Origin: Bursaphelenchus xylophilus
Lineage: Eukaryota > Nematoda > Chromadorea > Rhabditida > Aphelenchoididae
Length of the DNA: 64,000 nt
NCBI GenBank assembly: GCA_904066235.2
Contig: CAJFCV020000005.1
Span: forward strand, 10,907,501 to 10,971,500
Direction: 5' to 3'
Position 1 is the stretch's first letter, and every line of letters begins with the position of its first letter. Under the pieces are notes generated by a model. It had not been told where the DNA came from and did not search any database. It was given only the letters and a program-made list of their open reading frames with translations. Positions 1 to 11,680 of the stretch are shown piece after piece. Both the position numbers and the translations under genes were made by a program.

Positions 1-359
1 CACGCCCTTCAAGACGAAGTTTTTTCACTTGGAAAGAGAAGCATTTTGCCACATTTTTGATACTACCCGGATGCAAAATGGTACGTTTTTTGCCACTGGA
101 TCAGGTCCCCCACTGTGTTTCAACTGTTAAGTTGCAAGCAATGATAAAGACACTTCTTGTTTTCGGGGTAAAAGTGGCCTACATGAAAAGGTCGCAGGGA
201 CATCATTTTGCACTTTTCAGCCTTGTTATTTCATAGGCAAAAATTAATGTCGCTAAAAAAGACATACTCCAAAAACCGAAGTCTCTACGCCGCCTCCGCC
301 GGAACTTATAGCCTCCGACTTTCCTTCACGTTTCTTTAAAGACTTGCCAAGCAACTTAC
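1..359. other. No gene seen; presumed intron of the exchanger gene
   Basis: This AT-leaning stretch lies 3' (on the minus strand) of the last exchanger exon visible in the window. A strong donor (GTAAGT on the minus strand, 359 downward) starts here, so it is probably intron. I see no further exon in it and no clear repeat structure. Confidence 0.4.
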
Positions 360-3300
360 TAAACAGTGACCTCCGGATTGTTCGACTTGACCACCGGTTC
401 ATTAGCATCATTACTAGGGTCCACCAACGTGTAGGTGGTTACAGATGGGATCAAATCAATCGCTGGCTTCTTCAGCTTCCCTCCGCTGAGTCCTCGGGTC
501 GCCTGGATCCGGCGGAATGCTCTGCTCTTCGGCTCTTTTTTGACTGTCTTGATCGCCGTCAGCCTTGCCACCTCCTGCAACGGCATGTCCGGATGCTTGG
601 TGCGGATCTCGGTGAAGGTGTCGTAGAAGCGACGGCGATGCTCGACGAACGCGTCCATGTGCGGATGGGCTTCCTCGCTCATCAAGGCTTCACTGAAAGA
701 GATGATAATAGGGTCAAAAACAGAACAGAAAAGCTTACGCGGCCTCCAGATCGGTGGTCTGACCAAGCCCGCCGATTCCCGGCACTTTTTCCTTTGGCCC
801 TTTGGCGGTCGTATGTTGATGGCGGAAGCTGACCGGCGCTTTTCCGAGGATCTTCTGCCCCAATGAAGGTGCATAACGGTTGGCAATGTAAGCGTTGATC
901 ACCGTCAGGAAGAAGAATACAAATGTGAGAACTCCTTCCCAGACCTGAAGCAAAATATAATGCTATAGATTATTAGTCTGCCGGGAAAATAATGAGCATT
1001 CTGGCGCATCGAAAAAATGAATCGTGCATGAAGAAGAAGAATAACAGTCTGTCGGGAAAATAATGTGTATTTTTTGCAGCAAAAAATCGCATCGCCGCCG
1101 AGAAAATGAATTGTGTCGCGGAAAGGTAAAATTGCTTTTCACTTCGGCGACGCGATTGACGCAGCAACAGAATGCTCATTATTTTCCCGACAGAATAATA
1201 CCCTATTATTTCCCAGACGAACTGACAAACAATTATTTTCCCGACAGAGTGATAATAATGTTTTTATAAAGTGCGTGGACATTTTATCGCGGCCTGCACT
1301 GTCCACAAAAAGCCCTCGTTTTGCACCGTGCATCTCATTTTTTTTTGTTTTCGCACTGTGCGTGAAAATATCGCTGCGACATCGCCAGGAATTTGCACAG
1401 TGCAAACGGCTCTTTTGGAGGTTTGCACTGTGCGAAAAAAGTGGTTTAAAAATGCACCGTGCGTCGGCGACAAGCGTGGGAAAAGGTTCAAAATGCACTG
1501 TGCAAAAGCAAACAAAATGTCTGCACAGTGCAAACAACTTTTTTGAGGTCTGCACTGTGCAAAAAAAGTGATTTGAAAATGCACTGTGCATGAGCGACAA
1601 GCCTGGGAAAAGGTTCAAAATGCACTGTGCAAAGGGAAAAAATGTCCATGCACTTTATGACAAGTTTCATTATGCTTTTTCAAAAAGTGCGTAGACATTT
1701 TTTGCCTTTTTTTCGCGAATGCACAGTGCATTTTTGTTTTTTTTCCATTGTCGCTCACGCACCGTGCATTTTGCTGTTTTCGCACAGTGAAAACTGGAAA
1801 AAGAGGTTTGCACTGTGCGGATGATTAGGAAGAAATCGCAGCGGCGTCGTTGGAAAAGGATTGCTTCGGCGATGTTTTGACGAATGCACGGTGCGAAAAC
1901 TTGAGAAAAAAATGAAACGCACAGTGCACAAACTTGGAAAAAATGAACTGCACGGTGCGAAAAGCTTCGCGACAAAAAGTCTACGCACTTTTTGAAAATA
2001 CTAATAATTGGAAAAATACAAAATTTTGATGACTTTAAAAGGTAGAATTGTCAAAAAAAAATTTTTTTTGATTTTTTTTTGTCAAAATTTTTTTTTTTTT
2101 TTTTTTTTTGATTTTTTTGTCAAAAAATAGTTTTTTTTATTTTTTTCCCTCACCTCCACGACATTCGGCGAGAAAACAGCCAAAATCAGGTAGAGCCAGA
2201 TGTAGGCGAACGTCGACCAGACCACGGTCACATAAAACACATCATTTCGTTCGATTTTCCGAATCTGCCCGGTGGGCACACTGACCATACAGACCGCAAT
2301 AATGATGTACAAGTTGAACGCCGCCGACCCGACAATCGTGCCCGGTCCCAGATCGCCGGCTTCGAAGCCGTTTCCGACAATTTCGATGATCGAAAGGAGA
2401 ATTTCGGGGGCCGATGAGCCCAACGCCATCAACGTTAAGTTGGAGACGGTCTCGTTCCATACCCGAACGAGGATTGTGGTTTTTTCGCCGTTATATTTTT
2501 TGACGACAACTTCGCGCTCGTGCGACGTGATGACTTCGATCGCCGCCATGAAGCGGTCCGCCACTATGGAGACCCCCATGAACAGGTAGATCATGGCGAG
2601 CAGGTAGATGGCGGCGCGGAAGAAGCGCGTGTACCAGGTGATTCCGTCCTGAAAAACGAGGAAAATTAACTGAGGAGGTGGAAGAAGTGCGGCGCTCAAA
2701 TTTTTTCAAATTTTGGGCAAAAGTTGTGGATGGGTTGCATATCATATGCTGAAAGTTTTAACTCGCGCTTTGCAGGCGCAGCTGAGATATTCAACGATTT
2801 TTGCGGCGAAGAAAGGCAAAAAAATGCGGAGAGCGGTCAGAAAAAGGGCTTTTTTGGCCATATAAGAGTGAAGAAATAAGATCGCACCGGTCGTTCCGAA
2901 GCAAGGCGTTAAAAACGCTTTCCTCACTTTTTTTTGAAAAAATAGAATGGAAAAAAAATTTCGCATTTTCGCTAACTTTCGACTTAAAAATCTCGGTCAC
3001 CTTTGCAAAGCGCCAGCTGACACTTTCAGCGATTGAAAAATGCTAGTATTTAAATAAATTTCGTAGACCTTTTTTTCGCGGTTTACAGTGCATTTTACTT
3101 CTTCTTTGACTATGCTATAGTCAGTTGCGCGCCAGTTGAAAAAAATCTTATATCGCGGCGATTTCTACCATTTCAGGAAAAGCGTCGTAGCAGACTGTCG
3201 GGAAAATAATAAGGATTCATTCTGTCGCATCGAAAATAACATCGCCGCCGAGAAAATGAATTTTGTCACGGAAAAATCAAATTTCTTTTCACTTTATCGA

Positions 3301-4222
3301 TACGATCGGCTGAGCGAAATTGTGCTCATTATTTTCCCGACAAACTGAAACCTCACTATTTTTTCGACAAATTGAACCCCATTATTTTCCCGACGGACTA
3401 ATTCCTGACTATTTTTTCGACAAACTTCAACCCTATTATTTTCCCGACAAACTGAAACTCCATTATTTTCCCGACAATCTGATATCCCATCATTTTTTCG
3501 ACAAACTGAAACCCCATTATTTTCCCGACAAACTAAAACTCCATTATTTTCCCGACAATCTGATACCCCATTTTTTCCGACAAACTGAAAACCTCATTAT
3601 TTTCCCGACAGACTAATTCCTCACTATTTTTTTAGAAAAACTTCAACCCCATTATTTTCCCGACAAACTGAAACTCCATTATTTTCCCGACAATCTGATA
3701 CCCCATTATTTTTTCGACAAACTAAAACCTCGTTATTTTCCTGATAAATTGATTCCCCATTATTTTCCCGACAAACTGAAACTCCATTATTTTCCCGACA
3801 ATCTGATACCCCATTTTTCCGACAAACTGAAAACCTCATTATTTTCCCGACAGACTAATTCCTCACTATTTTTTTAGAAAAACTTCAACCCCATTATTTT
3901 CCCGACAAACTGAAACCTCACTATTTCCCCGACAATCTGATACCCCCATTTCCCCAATTTTTCCAAAATCACCGTTTCAAATCCCCAAACTTACCACCGG
4001 ACTCCACACAGGCAGAATCAACCCGTCCTTGCAGGGTTTCGCGGGATCGCATTGGTCCTGGCTCTGCCTCAGCCTCGCCACCTCCTCCTCATAGCTCTCG
4101 ATGGGCTGCCAGGAGACGCGTCGATTGCTCCACGCGGTGGGATCGTCGACGCCGGCGGTGAAGCCGGCGTCGAGGCGGCCCAACAGCAAGAGAAACAGGG
4201 CCCCGAAAAGGAGTTGGGCCAT
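360..4222 (-). CDS. Na+/Ca2+ exchanger (NCX family), 5' part, four exons
   Basis: Plasma-membrane antiporter expected to move Ca2+ out in exchange for Na+. Exons on the minus strand are 4222-3995, 2648-2154, 944-739 and 692-360; phases join without a break. ATG at 4222 follows a TTTCAG acceptor and opens a signal peptide (LLFGALFLLLLG), then an extracellular segment with CDPAKPCKDGLILP. Exon 2 carries transmembrane helices and the alpha-1 repeat (TLMALGSSAPEILLS, GTIVGSAAFN, about residues 148-190), the ion-binding signature of the family. Exon 3 has another helix (VWEGVLTFVFFFLTVINAY). Exons 3-4 begin the basic cytosolic loop. The calcium-binding loop domains and alpha-2 repeat would lie beyond the left edge, so the gene is partial. 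Introns of about 1.2 and 1.35 kb are filled with repeats, while the last is only 46 nt. Family assignment is firm; which NCX paralogue is not clear. Confidence 0.9.
970..1200. repeat. CAGTCTGTCGGG-type inverted-end element(s) in an exchanger intron
   Basis: A half-end (978-1000) is followed by a fuller copy from about 1050 to 1193. The copy opens with CAGTCTGTCGGGAAAATAA and closes with the reverse complement. The interior carries CGCCGCCGAGAAAATGAATT, also seen near 3240, 12240 and 12590. No coding capacity is visible, so it looks like a non-autonomous, MITE-like element. Confidence 0.7.
1263..1998. repeat. Two adjacent GCAC-N-GTGC palindrome-array elements
   Basis: The first unit (about 1263-1661) starts AAAGTGCGTGGACATTTT and ends with the inverted form AATGTCCATGCACTTTA. 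The second (about 1677-1998) has matching ends AAAGTGCGTAGACA and AGTCTACGCACTTTTT. Between the ends the 9-bp palindrome GCAC-N-GTGC recurs every 20-45 bp with different central bases and different short spacers. They lie inside a large exchanger intron. Confidence 0.8.
2745..3050. repeat. Degenerate copy of the CTCGCGCTTTGC / GGAGAGCGGTCAG repeat
   Basis: It shares the landmarks GAAAGTTTTAACTCGCGCTTT, GGAGAGCGGTCAGA and TTTTTGGCCAT with the complete elements at 7436-7888, 21078-21523 and 42026-42470, but lacks recognisable ends. Confidence 0.6.
3189..3960. repeat. Inverted-end element followed by a minisatellite made from its end
   Basis: A CAGACTGTCGGG-type element (3189-3349) runs directly into about two dozen tandem units of roughly 28 bp, consensus ATTATTTTCCCGACAAACTG plus a short variable tail. 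The unit is the terminal repeat of the transposon-like family. Blocks recur as a higher-order repeat: TTTTTTTAGAAAAACTTCAA occurs near 3627 and again about 245 bp later. The array lies in the first exchanger intron. Confidence 0.85.
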
Positions 4223-4454
4223 CTCTGAAAGCACGAAAAAGGAAGGTGAAAAAGGGAAAATTTGGAGATTAAAATTGGGAAGCATGCAGATCAGAGGCTG
4301 ATTCACGCGACACGAATTGAAAGAGTTACGGAAGTCGGGAATTGTAAAGGGGGAATTCCTGAAGTTCTGACGTGTGTTTTGCAATACACATACAATGAAA
4401 GGAATGTGTGCAAAAATTGGCCTTGCAAGCGTCACAATGGAAGTATTTGTAATT

Positions 4455-5162
4455 AGAAAAAGCTTGTCGGTAAAATAATGTGGATTTGTCACAATATTTT
4501 TTTTCATTCATTTTAGACATTGATACGACAAGTCCTCATTATTTTCCCGACAGACTGATGTATTATTATCGGTCTGTCGGGAAAATAATGTGGATTTGTC
4601 GCAGTATTTTTTCATTCATTTTAATCATCGATGCGACAAGTCCACATTATTTTCCCGACAGACTGACATATATACTCCCGGACATAAATTTCTGACCACC
4701 CATATCTCAAGTCAATATAACGCAATCGCTTTGAAACTTGGCATGTATACGAGTCATGACAGACAGAATGTGCCACATAAAATTGTTTTTCGTGTCTCTG
4801 TCCTTAGGCGAGTTATGCAGGTTTTTTCAAAAATTGGTGGACAAAACTTTCTGATCACCTAAAATCACTAAAGTTTTCTCAGTCTCTTTGAGTGGATTTG
4901 TGTAAAAAGGAAAATTTGATTTTGTCGCGATACGATTCATTTTCTCGTCGGCGATGCGGTTTTCGCTGCGACAGAGTGCACATTATTTTCCCAACATACT
5001 GAAATATATATAGATTTTTTCATAAAGTTCATGGACATATCAGTCTGTCGGGAAAATAATGTGGATTTGTCGCAGTAAAATATCGTCGCTCGTCAAATCT
5101 CCAGCCACGGCGAGCCGTCGCAAAACGCGACAAATCCACATTATTTTCCCGACAGACTGATG
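4455..5162. repeat. Cluster of CAGTCTGTCGGG inverted-end elements
   Basis: Copies run at about 4462-4560, 4569-4668 and 5041-5161, and a right half ends near 5010. Each pairs TGTCGGGAAAATAATGTGG with CCACATTATTTTCCCGACA. Flanks read ATCAG...CTGAT. Between 4669 and 4960 there is no gene and no obvious repeat. Confidence 0.75.
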
Positions 5163-5464
5163 GGAAAGTTATAAAAAAAGAAATGTTTTTAAAATACGCG
5201 ATGGAAGAAGTTTTTGCAAAACATTTTTTTTTTTAAATTTTAGCCGACTTTCATCCAATTCTGATTACAAAAAAGGTCTTCCCTAGCGAGAGAAATTGAC
5301 GTAGCGCCAAAACCTTATTTCCAACCCCAACCACTTGCTTCCAATCATCATAAAAACCGCTCCGATCTCACCTATTAACCCCTTTCAAAGTGCAAATACA
5401 TCATCCCCCAGCTTCGTCTTCACGTAAAAACTAAACAGATTGAAAATTCTTGACATTTTTTTGC
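5163..5464. other. No gene seen
   Basis: AT-rich spacer between repeat blocks. I see no splice-bounded coding exon, RNA gene or tandem structure. Confidence 0.4.
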
Positions 5465-6350
5465 ACTGAGCGTTCGACATAATGCAAATAAAACACGCAC
5501 TGTTCATTTTCTAATGTAAGTGAAAACGCAGAGTGGAGTTATTAATCCTAGTGAAAAATGCACTGTGCAGTTTCTGAAGTAAATGAAAAATGCACTGTGC
5601 GGCTTCTGAAGCAAGTATAAAAAGCACTGTGCAATTTATGGGGCATGTGAAAAAAGCACCGTGCAGTTTCCAATGCGATTTAAGAATGCACTGTGCAGTT
5701 TTTGGAACCAATGAAAAACGCACTGTGCAGTTTTTGGAACCAATGAAAAACGCACTGTGCAGTGTTTGGATCCTATAAGAAACGCACTGTGCAGTTTTTG
5801 GAACCAATGAAAAAAGCACAGTGCAGAGTTTGGAGCCTATGAAAAACGCACTGTGCAGTTTTTGGAACCAATGAAAAACGCACTGTGCAGTTTCTGAAGT
5901 AAATGAAAAATGCACTGTGCGGCTTCTGAAGCAAGTAAAAAAAGCACTGTGCAGTTTCTGAAGTAAATGAAAAACACACCGTGCGGCTTCTGAAGCAAGT
6001 AAAAAAAGCACTGTGCAGTTTCTGACGCGAATCAAAAACGCACTGTGCAGTTTTTGGAGCCAATGAAAAATGCACTGTGCAGTTTCTGAAGTAAATGAAA
6101 AATGCCCTGTGCGGCTTCTGAAGCAAGTATAAAAAGCACTGTGCAATTTCTGCGGCATGCAAAAAAAGCACCGTGCAGTTTCCAATGCGATTTGAAAACG
6201 CACTGTGCAGTTTTTGGAACCAGTGAAAAACGCACTGTGCAGTTTTTGGAACCAATGAAAAACGCACTGTGCAGTTTCCTCGCGCGACAGAATCGTCGAT
6301 TGCCTTTTCGAGAGGGTTCGTTTTGCCCCGTGCTTAATCGTGGAGCACTG
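5465..6350. repeat. GCAC-N-GTGC palindrome array, about 32-bp spacing
   Basis: Roughly 27 copies of GCACTGTGC (sometimes GCACCGTGC or GCACAGTGC) are spaced near 32 bp. The spacers come from a small set such as AGTTTTTGGAACCAATGAAA, AGTTTCTGAAGTAAATGAAA, GGCTTCTGAAGCAAGTA and AGTTTCCAATGCGATTT, shuffled in order. Long open frames across it are by-products of the periodic sequence and show only repeated LHSAFF-like peptides. Confidence 0.85.
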
Positions 6351-6436
6351 TGAATTTTATTTCACCGCCGTTTGGGGAGATGCGACAATCGCACCGTGCA
6401 GCCATGTCAAAAATGTCAAAAACCTAACGCCTGGTA

Positions 6437-6772
6437 TCAGTTTGTCGGGAAAATAATGCGGACTTGTAAAAAAGTTTTTCGCTTTGTCGCAGCAGCAAAT
6501 CAAATCCCCACTCGCCGCGACGAGCCGTCGCAAAGCGATGATAAGCGATTCTAAGGTCGAATAACAGGGTCCACATTATTTTCCCGACAGGCCGATATTG
6601 GAAAAAGAAAATATTGGATATCGGCCTGTCGGGAAAATAATATGGATTTGTCGCAAAAAAAATTTTTCCTTTTCGCGGTCGCCCACCAGATCTCCAGCCG
6701 CGACAAGCCGTCGCAAAGCAATGATAGGCAATTCCAACGACAAATCCACATTATTTTCCCGACAAGGTGATA
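6437..6772. repeat. Two CAGTCTGTCGGG-type inverted-end elements
   Basis: Copies lie at about 6438-6598 and 6620-6772. Both contain an interior GACGAGCCGTCGCAAAG / ACAAGCCGTCGCAAAG block shared with the element near 5100 and the fragment near 41080. Confidence 0.75.
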
Positions 6773-7435
6773 AAAATCTATTGACAAGCTAAACGAGAGC
6801 AACCTGAAGTAACCTTCGGCAAGCCCGATCCATCTTCCCCACACTGACAATGACCCTTCTCCGCGAGCAACACGGAAAAAAGTTCTCTGATGACGTCAAA
6901 GGAAGAGGGGTCGCGGAAATCGTTATGGCTGCCATAATTGCTTTTGTATTTCGCTGATTCCCCCCTTCCATGGGCTAATCGAAAATTCGAGGAGTTGTAA
7001 AGTGGAAGAAGAGCCGAGATTTTGCTGGAATTTGGGGGAAATGGCAGGGAAATTTATGGTTGGAGCGAGGAAAAAGTTCAAAATTTAATTTTTCGCTTTT
7101 AACTGGCCGATTTTGAAAGGTTGCGGTAAAGGGCGCTGAAATTTTGAAGAACGATGACTCAAGGTTAAAAAAATTTTTAAGGCATAAGCCATCTTTTCCA
7201 CAAAAATAAAATGGTTTTAATTGGCCTCGGCTTCTTTTCTCACTAACTCATTCACTGTTGCGCTTTGCAAAAAAAAGACAAAATGTGCCGCAAAAAAATC
7301 TGCGTACTTTTTGAAAAAACGTAGTGGAGGTGCTCAGTATCTTGAGAAGGCATTTGCAAGCTTTCTGGGCTCTCGGGAAGCGCTCGGCGGAGACTTGGCG
7401 AAGCCGTATTTAGCCTTATTTACCGTATTACCTAA
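6773..7435. other. No gene seen; contains a perfect CRE-like site
   Basis: The only noteworthy site is TGACGTCA at 6891-6898, a perfect cAMP-response-element palindrome. Any promoter role is speculative, as no start is assigned nearby. A stray array end (TACTTTTTGAAAAA) sits near 7300. Confidence 0.35.
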
Positions 7436-7888
7436 CAGGGGAAGTACTCCAAGTGTGACACTCAGATTTTCTTTAGATTTTGTACACACGTCGGGTATGG
7501 ACTAAATATCAATTCCTGAAAGTTTTAGCTCGCGCTTTGCGGGCGCCGCCGAGATATCGAACGATTTTTGCCGCCGAGAGCGCGCCAAACGTGGAGAGCG
7601 GTCAGAGAGAAAACACCTTTTTGGCCATAACTTTGGCAGTTTCGCGCGGAAAAATTTGATTTTTTGTAGAAACATTATTCTTTACGGTAGAAATAGGCAT
7701 GAAACTTTTCGAGCGGAAATTCGGCAAAAAGTCCTAAATTTTGGCCGACTTTTGATCGAAAAAATCTCGGTTGTTTCTGCAAAGCGCGAGCTAGAATTCT
7801 CGCATATATCTTAGAAAAAATTATTCTAAATTTGTGCCAAGTTTCATCAAAATCTGAGCGTCGCACTTGGAGTATTATACTTCCCCTG
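7436..7888. mobile_element. Non-autonomous inverted-end element (CAGGGGAAGT ends, TAA flanks)
   Basis: About 453 bp. The left end, CAGGGGAAGTACTCCAAGTG, is mirrored by CACTTGGAGTATTATACTTC followed by CCCTG on the right. Both sides are flanked by TAA, a 3-bp direct repeat like that of PIF/Harbinger-type insertions; the superfamily call is inference. The interior is shared with other copies. No transposase is present. Confidence 0.75.
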
Positions 7889-9340
7889 TAAGACGAAAGG
7901 TCCTGAAAATTTTGCACAGTGTGGATTTTCTATTTTTGGCGAGTTGCCGCGAAAATCGCTAAAAAAGTGCTTCAGTGCATTTGACTCGAGGATTGGCAAA
8001 GCCACTCTCGGCGGTGACTTGCCCAAGCCATACATATCAATCTGTCGGAAAAATATGGTGGATCGCCGCGCCTTGGAATCGTCCATCAGTGCATTGCGAC
8101 AACTTAGAAATTTGAGTTTCACCTTTTTTTCAACAAGGCAAAAAATGCCATTATTTTCCCGACGGACTGATATGACCACTTTTTTAATCTTCCCTAACCT
8201 TGGTTTTTTCCCAAACTACTGTACCGCCCAAACGACCAAAAATTGCTCCAAAAAACGACACATTCTTTTAAAGAAAACCTTGAACCTCGCACGTGCACCC
8301 CAGACAAACCACTGAATCGAAAAAATTTGCGTCGCCAAAAACTTCCTCAATCCCCTTTTCCAATCAAAGTTTTCATTCTAACGTAGCCTTCAAAGGGGAA
8401 ACCCTCAAACCCCATCCCAAAAAGGGCTCAACAGCAACGCTACGTTCAGCCGTAACGTTCCAAATTTGCCCAAAAATAAACAAACAACACTCGAAACCCA
8501 TAAAACTTTGCAGATTCCGAGGAAAACGTCAGCTCAGCCTTGGTGTTGGGGAAGGCTTCAACGGTGATTTATACGCCCATAAACCCAAAAATTAATCCGA
8601 AAGACACAAAAAAAACAAATTTGTACGGGATTAGGCAAAAAATTGGCGTTAAAGGAGCTAAAGCAATATAAACCGAAGGGTTTTGAAAAGGAAAAATGGG
8701 ATTTTTTGGAGGGAAATTGGGATTTTTGAAGGGAAATTTTGATTTTTTGGCGGAAAAAATAGATTTTTAGCGGAAATTTGGGATTTTTTGAAAATAAAAG
8801 TGAAAAATCTAAAATTAATAATTGAAAAAATGTATTTTCCCGGCTTGAACTACAATTTCCCCTAAGGGGAATTGCTCTAAAAACCGGTAAAAAGACATTT
8901 TTAAGAGAAAAAATCATTTTTTTTTGACGGAAATTTGAGAATTCCACAAAAAAATCTACTTTTTACTATTGAAAAAGTTATTTTTATAAACTAAAATGCC
9001 ATTTACCCTAAAGGCAGAAGCTTAAAAAAGAAAATAAAAGCGATAAATTAACGATAAACACGATTTTAAAAGACAAAACAAACAATTTTTGGCCAAAAAC
9101 TTCCAATTTTTGATGAATAAACCAAAAAATCTCAATTTAAGCACCGAAAAAGACATTTCCACGGTGCAAAATGCTATTTGCCCTGCGGGCGGAGCCTTGT
9201 TTATCACGTGTACATCCTTTTTGGCCCCGGTTTTTCTCAGGGTTTCGAGATATCCCACTAAAAGCGCGCTCAATTTTCTCTTCGAATTTCTTGGGAATTG
9301 GAGTGGGAAAGGCTCTGGCAAATTGCCAGAAAATGCGGTG
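7889..9340. other. No gene seen; repeat fragments and AT-rich sequence
   Basis: A diverged CAATCTGTCGG element sits at about 8038-8172. Short, imperfect tandem units of the type GGGAAATTGGGATTTTT run at about 8690-8800. The rest is AT-rich and lacks splice-bounded open frames with protein-like composition. Confidence 0.5.
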
Positions 9341-10105
9341 GAAAACACACTGTACGGTTTTTGGAACAAATAAAGAACGTACAGTAACGTTTTAAGTTAG
9401 GATAAAAACGCACCGTGCAGTTTCTAATGCGATTTAAAAACGCACTGTGCAGGTTTTGGAACAAATGATAATGCACTGTGCAGTTTCTCCTGCTGGTGAA
9501 AAACGCACTGTGCAGTTTCTAATGGTATTTAAAAACGCACAATGCAGTTTTTGGAGCCAAAGAAAACCGCACTGTGCAGTTTTTGCACCCTATAAAAACG
9601 CACAGTGCAGCTTCTAATGTGATTTAGAAACGCACTGTGCGGTTTTTGGAGCCAATGGAAAACGGACTGTGCAGTTTTTGGACCGTATAAAAAATGCACA
9701 GTACAGTTTTTGCAGCCCATGAAAATCACACAGTGCCGTTTTTGGAGAAAATGAAAAGCGCACAGTGCAGTTTTTGGAGCCTACACAAAACGCACAGTGC
9801 AGTTTCTAATGCGGTTAAGAAATGCACAGTGCAGTTTTTGGAGCCCATGGAAAACGCACTGTGCAGTTTTTGAAACCAATGAAAAACGCACTGTGCATTT
9901 TTTGGAGCCTAGAAATAACGCACAGTGCAATTTTTGGAGCCAATAAAAAAAGCACAGTGCAGTTTTTGGAGCCAATGAAAAACGCACAGTGCAGTTTTTG
10001 GATCCTATAAAAAACGCACTGTGCAGTTTCGGACGCAAATAAAAAAACGCACAGTGCAGTTTTTAGATCCTATAAAGACGCACTGTGCAGTTTTTAATGC
10101 GCCCG
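9341..10105. repeat. GCAC-N-GTGC palindrome array
   Basis: More than 20 copies of the palindrome at about 30-33 bp spacing, with spacers such as AGTTTTTGGAGCCAATGAAA and AGTTTCTAATGCGATTT. The spacer types resemble those of the 5.5-6.3 kb array, so the two are sister arrays. GCACAGTGC and GCACTGTGC centres are mixed. Confidence 0.85.
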
Positions 10106-11480
10106 AGAAACGCAAATTACCAAAAAAAAACGCATTTCCCGGGGATTCCCGTCTGCAAAACAAACATTTCCCCGCTATTTCGAACGTTCAAGCCAAAGTT
10201 TTTACACTCGAATTAATCCTGTTTACTCGGTGGTATCAAAAATCCCCGCACAATTTGAGGGTTATGCCGGGGTTCGGCCCATCCGAATTGCGCTCGTTTT
10301 TCGAATAAAAAATGAAAAAAAAACCATTTCCCGACTCTTTTTGCGCTCGAATTCAGTGACCCCAAAAAAGTCTTTATTCGGGCGCCAGATCAACAATTAT
10401 GCGACTGCTCATCTTCGTCATTAAAAACGGGAAAAGTGATCATCGAAAAACCGGCGGGTTAATAAGGCTAAAGTGATGTGAAGATTGCGGAATGCCAAAG
10501 GGAGATTAGATGTTTTGGAAGTTAAAGATAACCAGGAAATTAGGATTTAGCGAAAGATTTTGACCTGTCTAGAAAAGGGGAGTAAGCCAGGGTTGTCCGC
10601 GGTACAGTAATGTGAATCATCAGAGGGAGGGGTAAAAAAAGAAAGGAGAGAAAAACAACTGCACTTAAAGCCTCGTTTTTATGGCTTAGAAGATGAAATC
10701 TTATAGAATTTTTTGCTCTGCCATGCCCTTACAGAAAAGCAGAAGTAATTGAAAACATGCTGAGGATGTATTTATTATTATTATTACGGTCTATCTGGTT
10801 AGATTTGTCCAAGAATTTATTTCCTATCTGACCGCTCTCCTCATTTCGCATGTTCTCTCGGGCCCAATGATCGTTGGGCAAATTTGTCAGTTGTCCCAGC
10901 AAAGGGAGAGCTGACATTTTTTGGAGCTGATATGTGGCCCATGCCCAGAGAATATGTAAAATTTGAGGAAGATCCGAGCGCTGCACTTGTAACACTTCTA
11001 TTTTGCTATAAGGGCGTGGTAGACCAAAAAGTTTTGTGGCATTTCATCTTCCAAGCCATAAAAGCAACTCTGAAATGCAGCTGCTTTGGATTAGCCTTAA
11101 ATTAGGGTCAAGGAAAGAGCAAAAACAAGGCGATTTTGGAATGTTTGGCGACCAAAACAAACTTCCTTCCTTATCATTGCAAAAAGATCTCAAATCAAAG
11201 TGTCAAAAGCAAAACTGTAAGCAATTTTCAAACTCGGCGAGTTTGACCTCTTTTTATAATATAAACAACTGCCCTGTCACGACTATTTTTTCACAACAAA
11301 AGTCAAATTGACGGCTTATCAGTTTTTCACCACGCAAAAACGGCTCTGACTCAGTTTATGACCCAAAACTTAATGTTCTTGTTATTCAACTGGCAACTAC
11401 ATAAATATATGCAAGTATGTATACATAGCTTCGGGCCAGGACCAAAAATCGTGGCCCGGCTTATATACATGTATATATTG
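10106..11480. other. No gene seen
   Basis: At about 10790-11010 there is a worn copy, in reverse orientation, of the GGAGAGCGGTCAG repeat. A short inverted pair, CGGGCCA...TGGCCCG, lies near 11433-11460. I found no coding exon, tRNA or other RNA gene. Confidence 0.4.
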
Positions 11481-11540
11481 CTATGACAAGACCATATTAT
11501 TTTCCCGACGGATTGTTGCTTATTGAGTAACTATGTTCTG

Positions 11541-11666
11541 TAGTCTGTCGGGAAAATAATGAGTACAATGTCGCTGCGCCGATTGAATTGAAAAGCAGTT
11601 CGACTTTGCCGCGACACAATTCATTTTCTCGGTTGGTAGAGTGCTCATTATTTTTCCGGCAGACTT
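11541..11666. repeat. CAGTCTGTCGGG-type inverted-end element
   Basis: Opens AGTCTGTCGGGAAAATAAT and closes ATTATTTTTCCGGCAGACT. The interior has TTTGCCGCGACACAATTCAT, the conserved inner block of the GAGCAC subtype. A half-copy of the family (AGTCTGTAGGGAAAATAAT) lies on the far side of the adjacent palindrome array, at about 12193-12275. Confidence 0.7.
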
Positions 11667-11680
11667 TTATTACTATTTTC

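Noticed and set aside
5511..6267. Long open frames (up to 230 codons) across the palindrome array
   Set aside because: They encode only cyclic LHSAFF/TVQFLEP-type peptides in several frames at once, as expected of a near-32-bp periodic sequence without stops. The same applies to the frames at 1.1-2.0, 11.5-12.2, 13.2-15.2, 16.4-17.5 and 54-55.4 kb.
5465..6350. CRISPR-like array of short palindromic repeats and spacers
   Set aside because: The genome is eukaryotic with spliced genes, the repeat is only 9 bp, spacers come from a few recurring types, and no cas-like gene is present.
6849..6956. 35-codon frame starting MTLLREQHGKKF
   Set aside because: Short, no splice or homology support, and surrounded by repeats.
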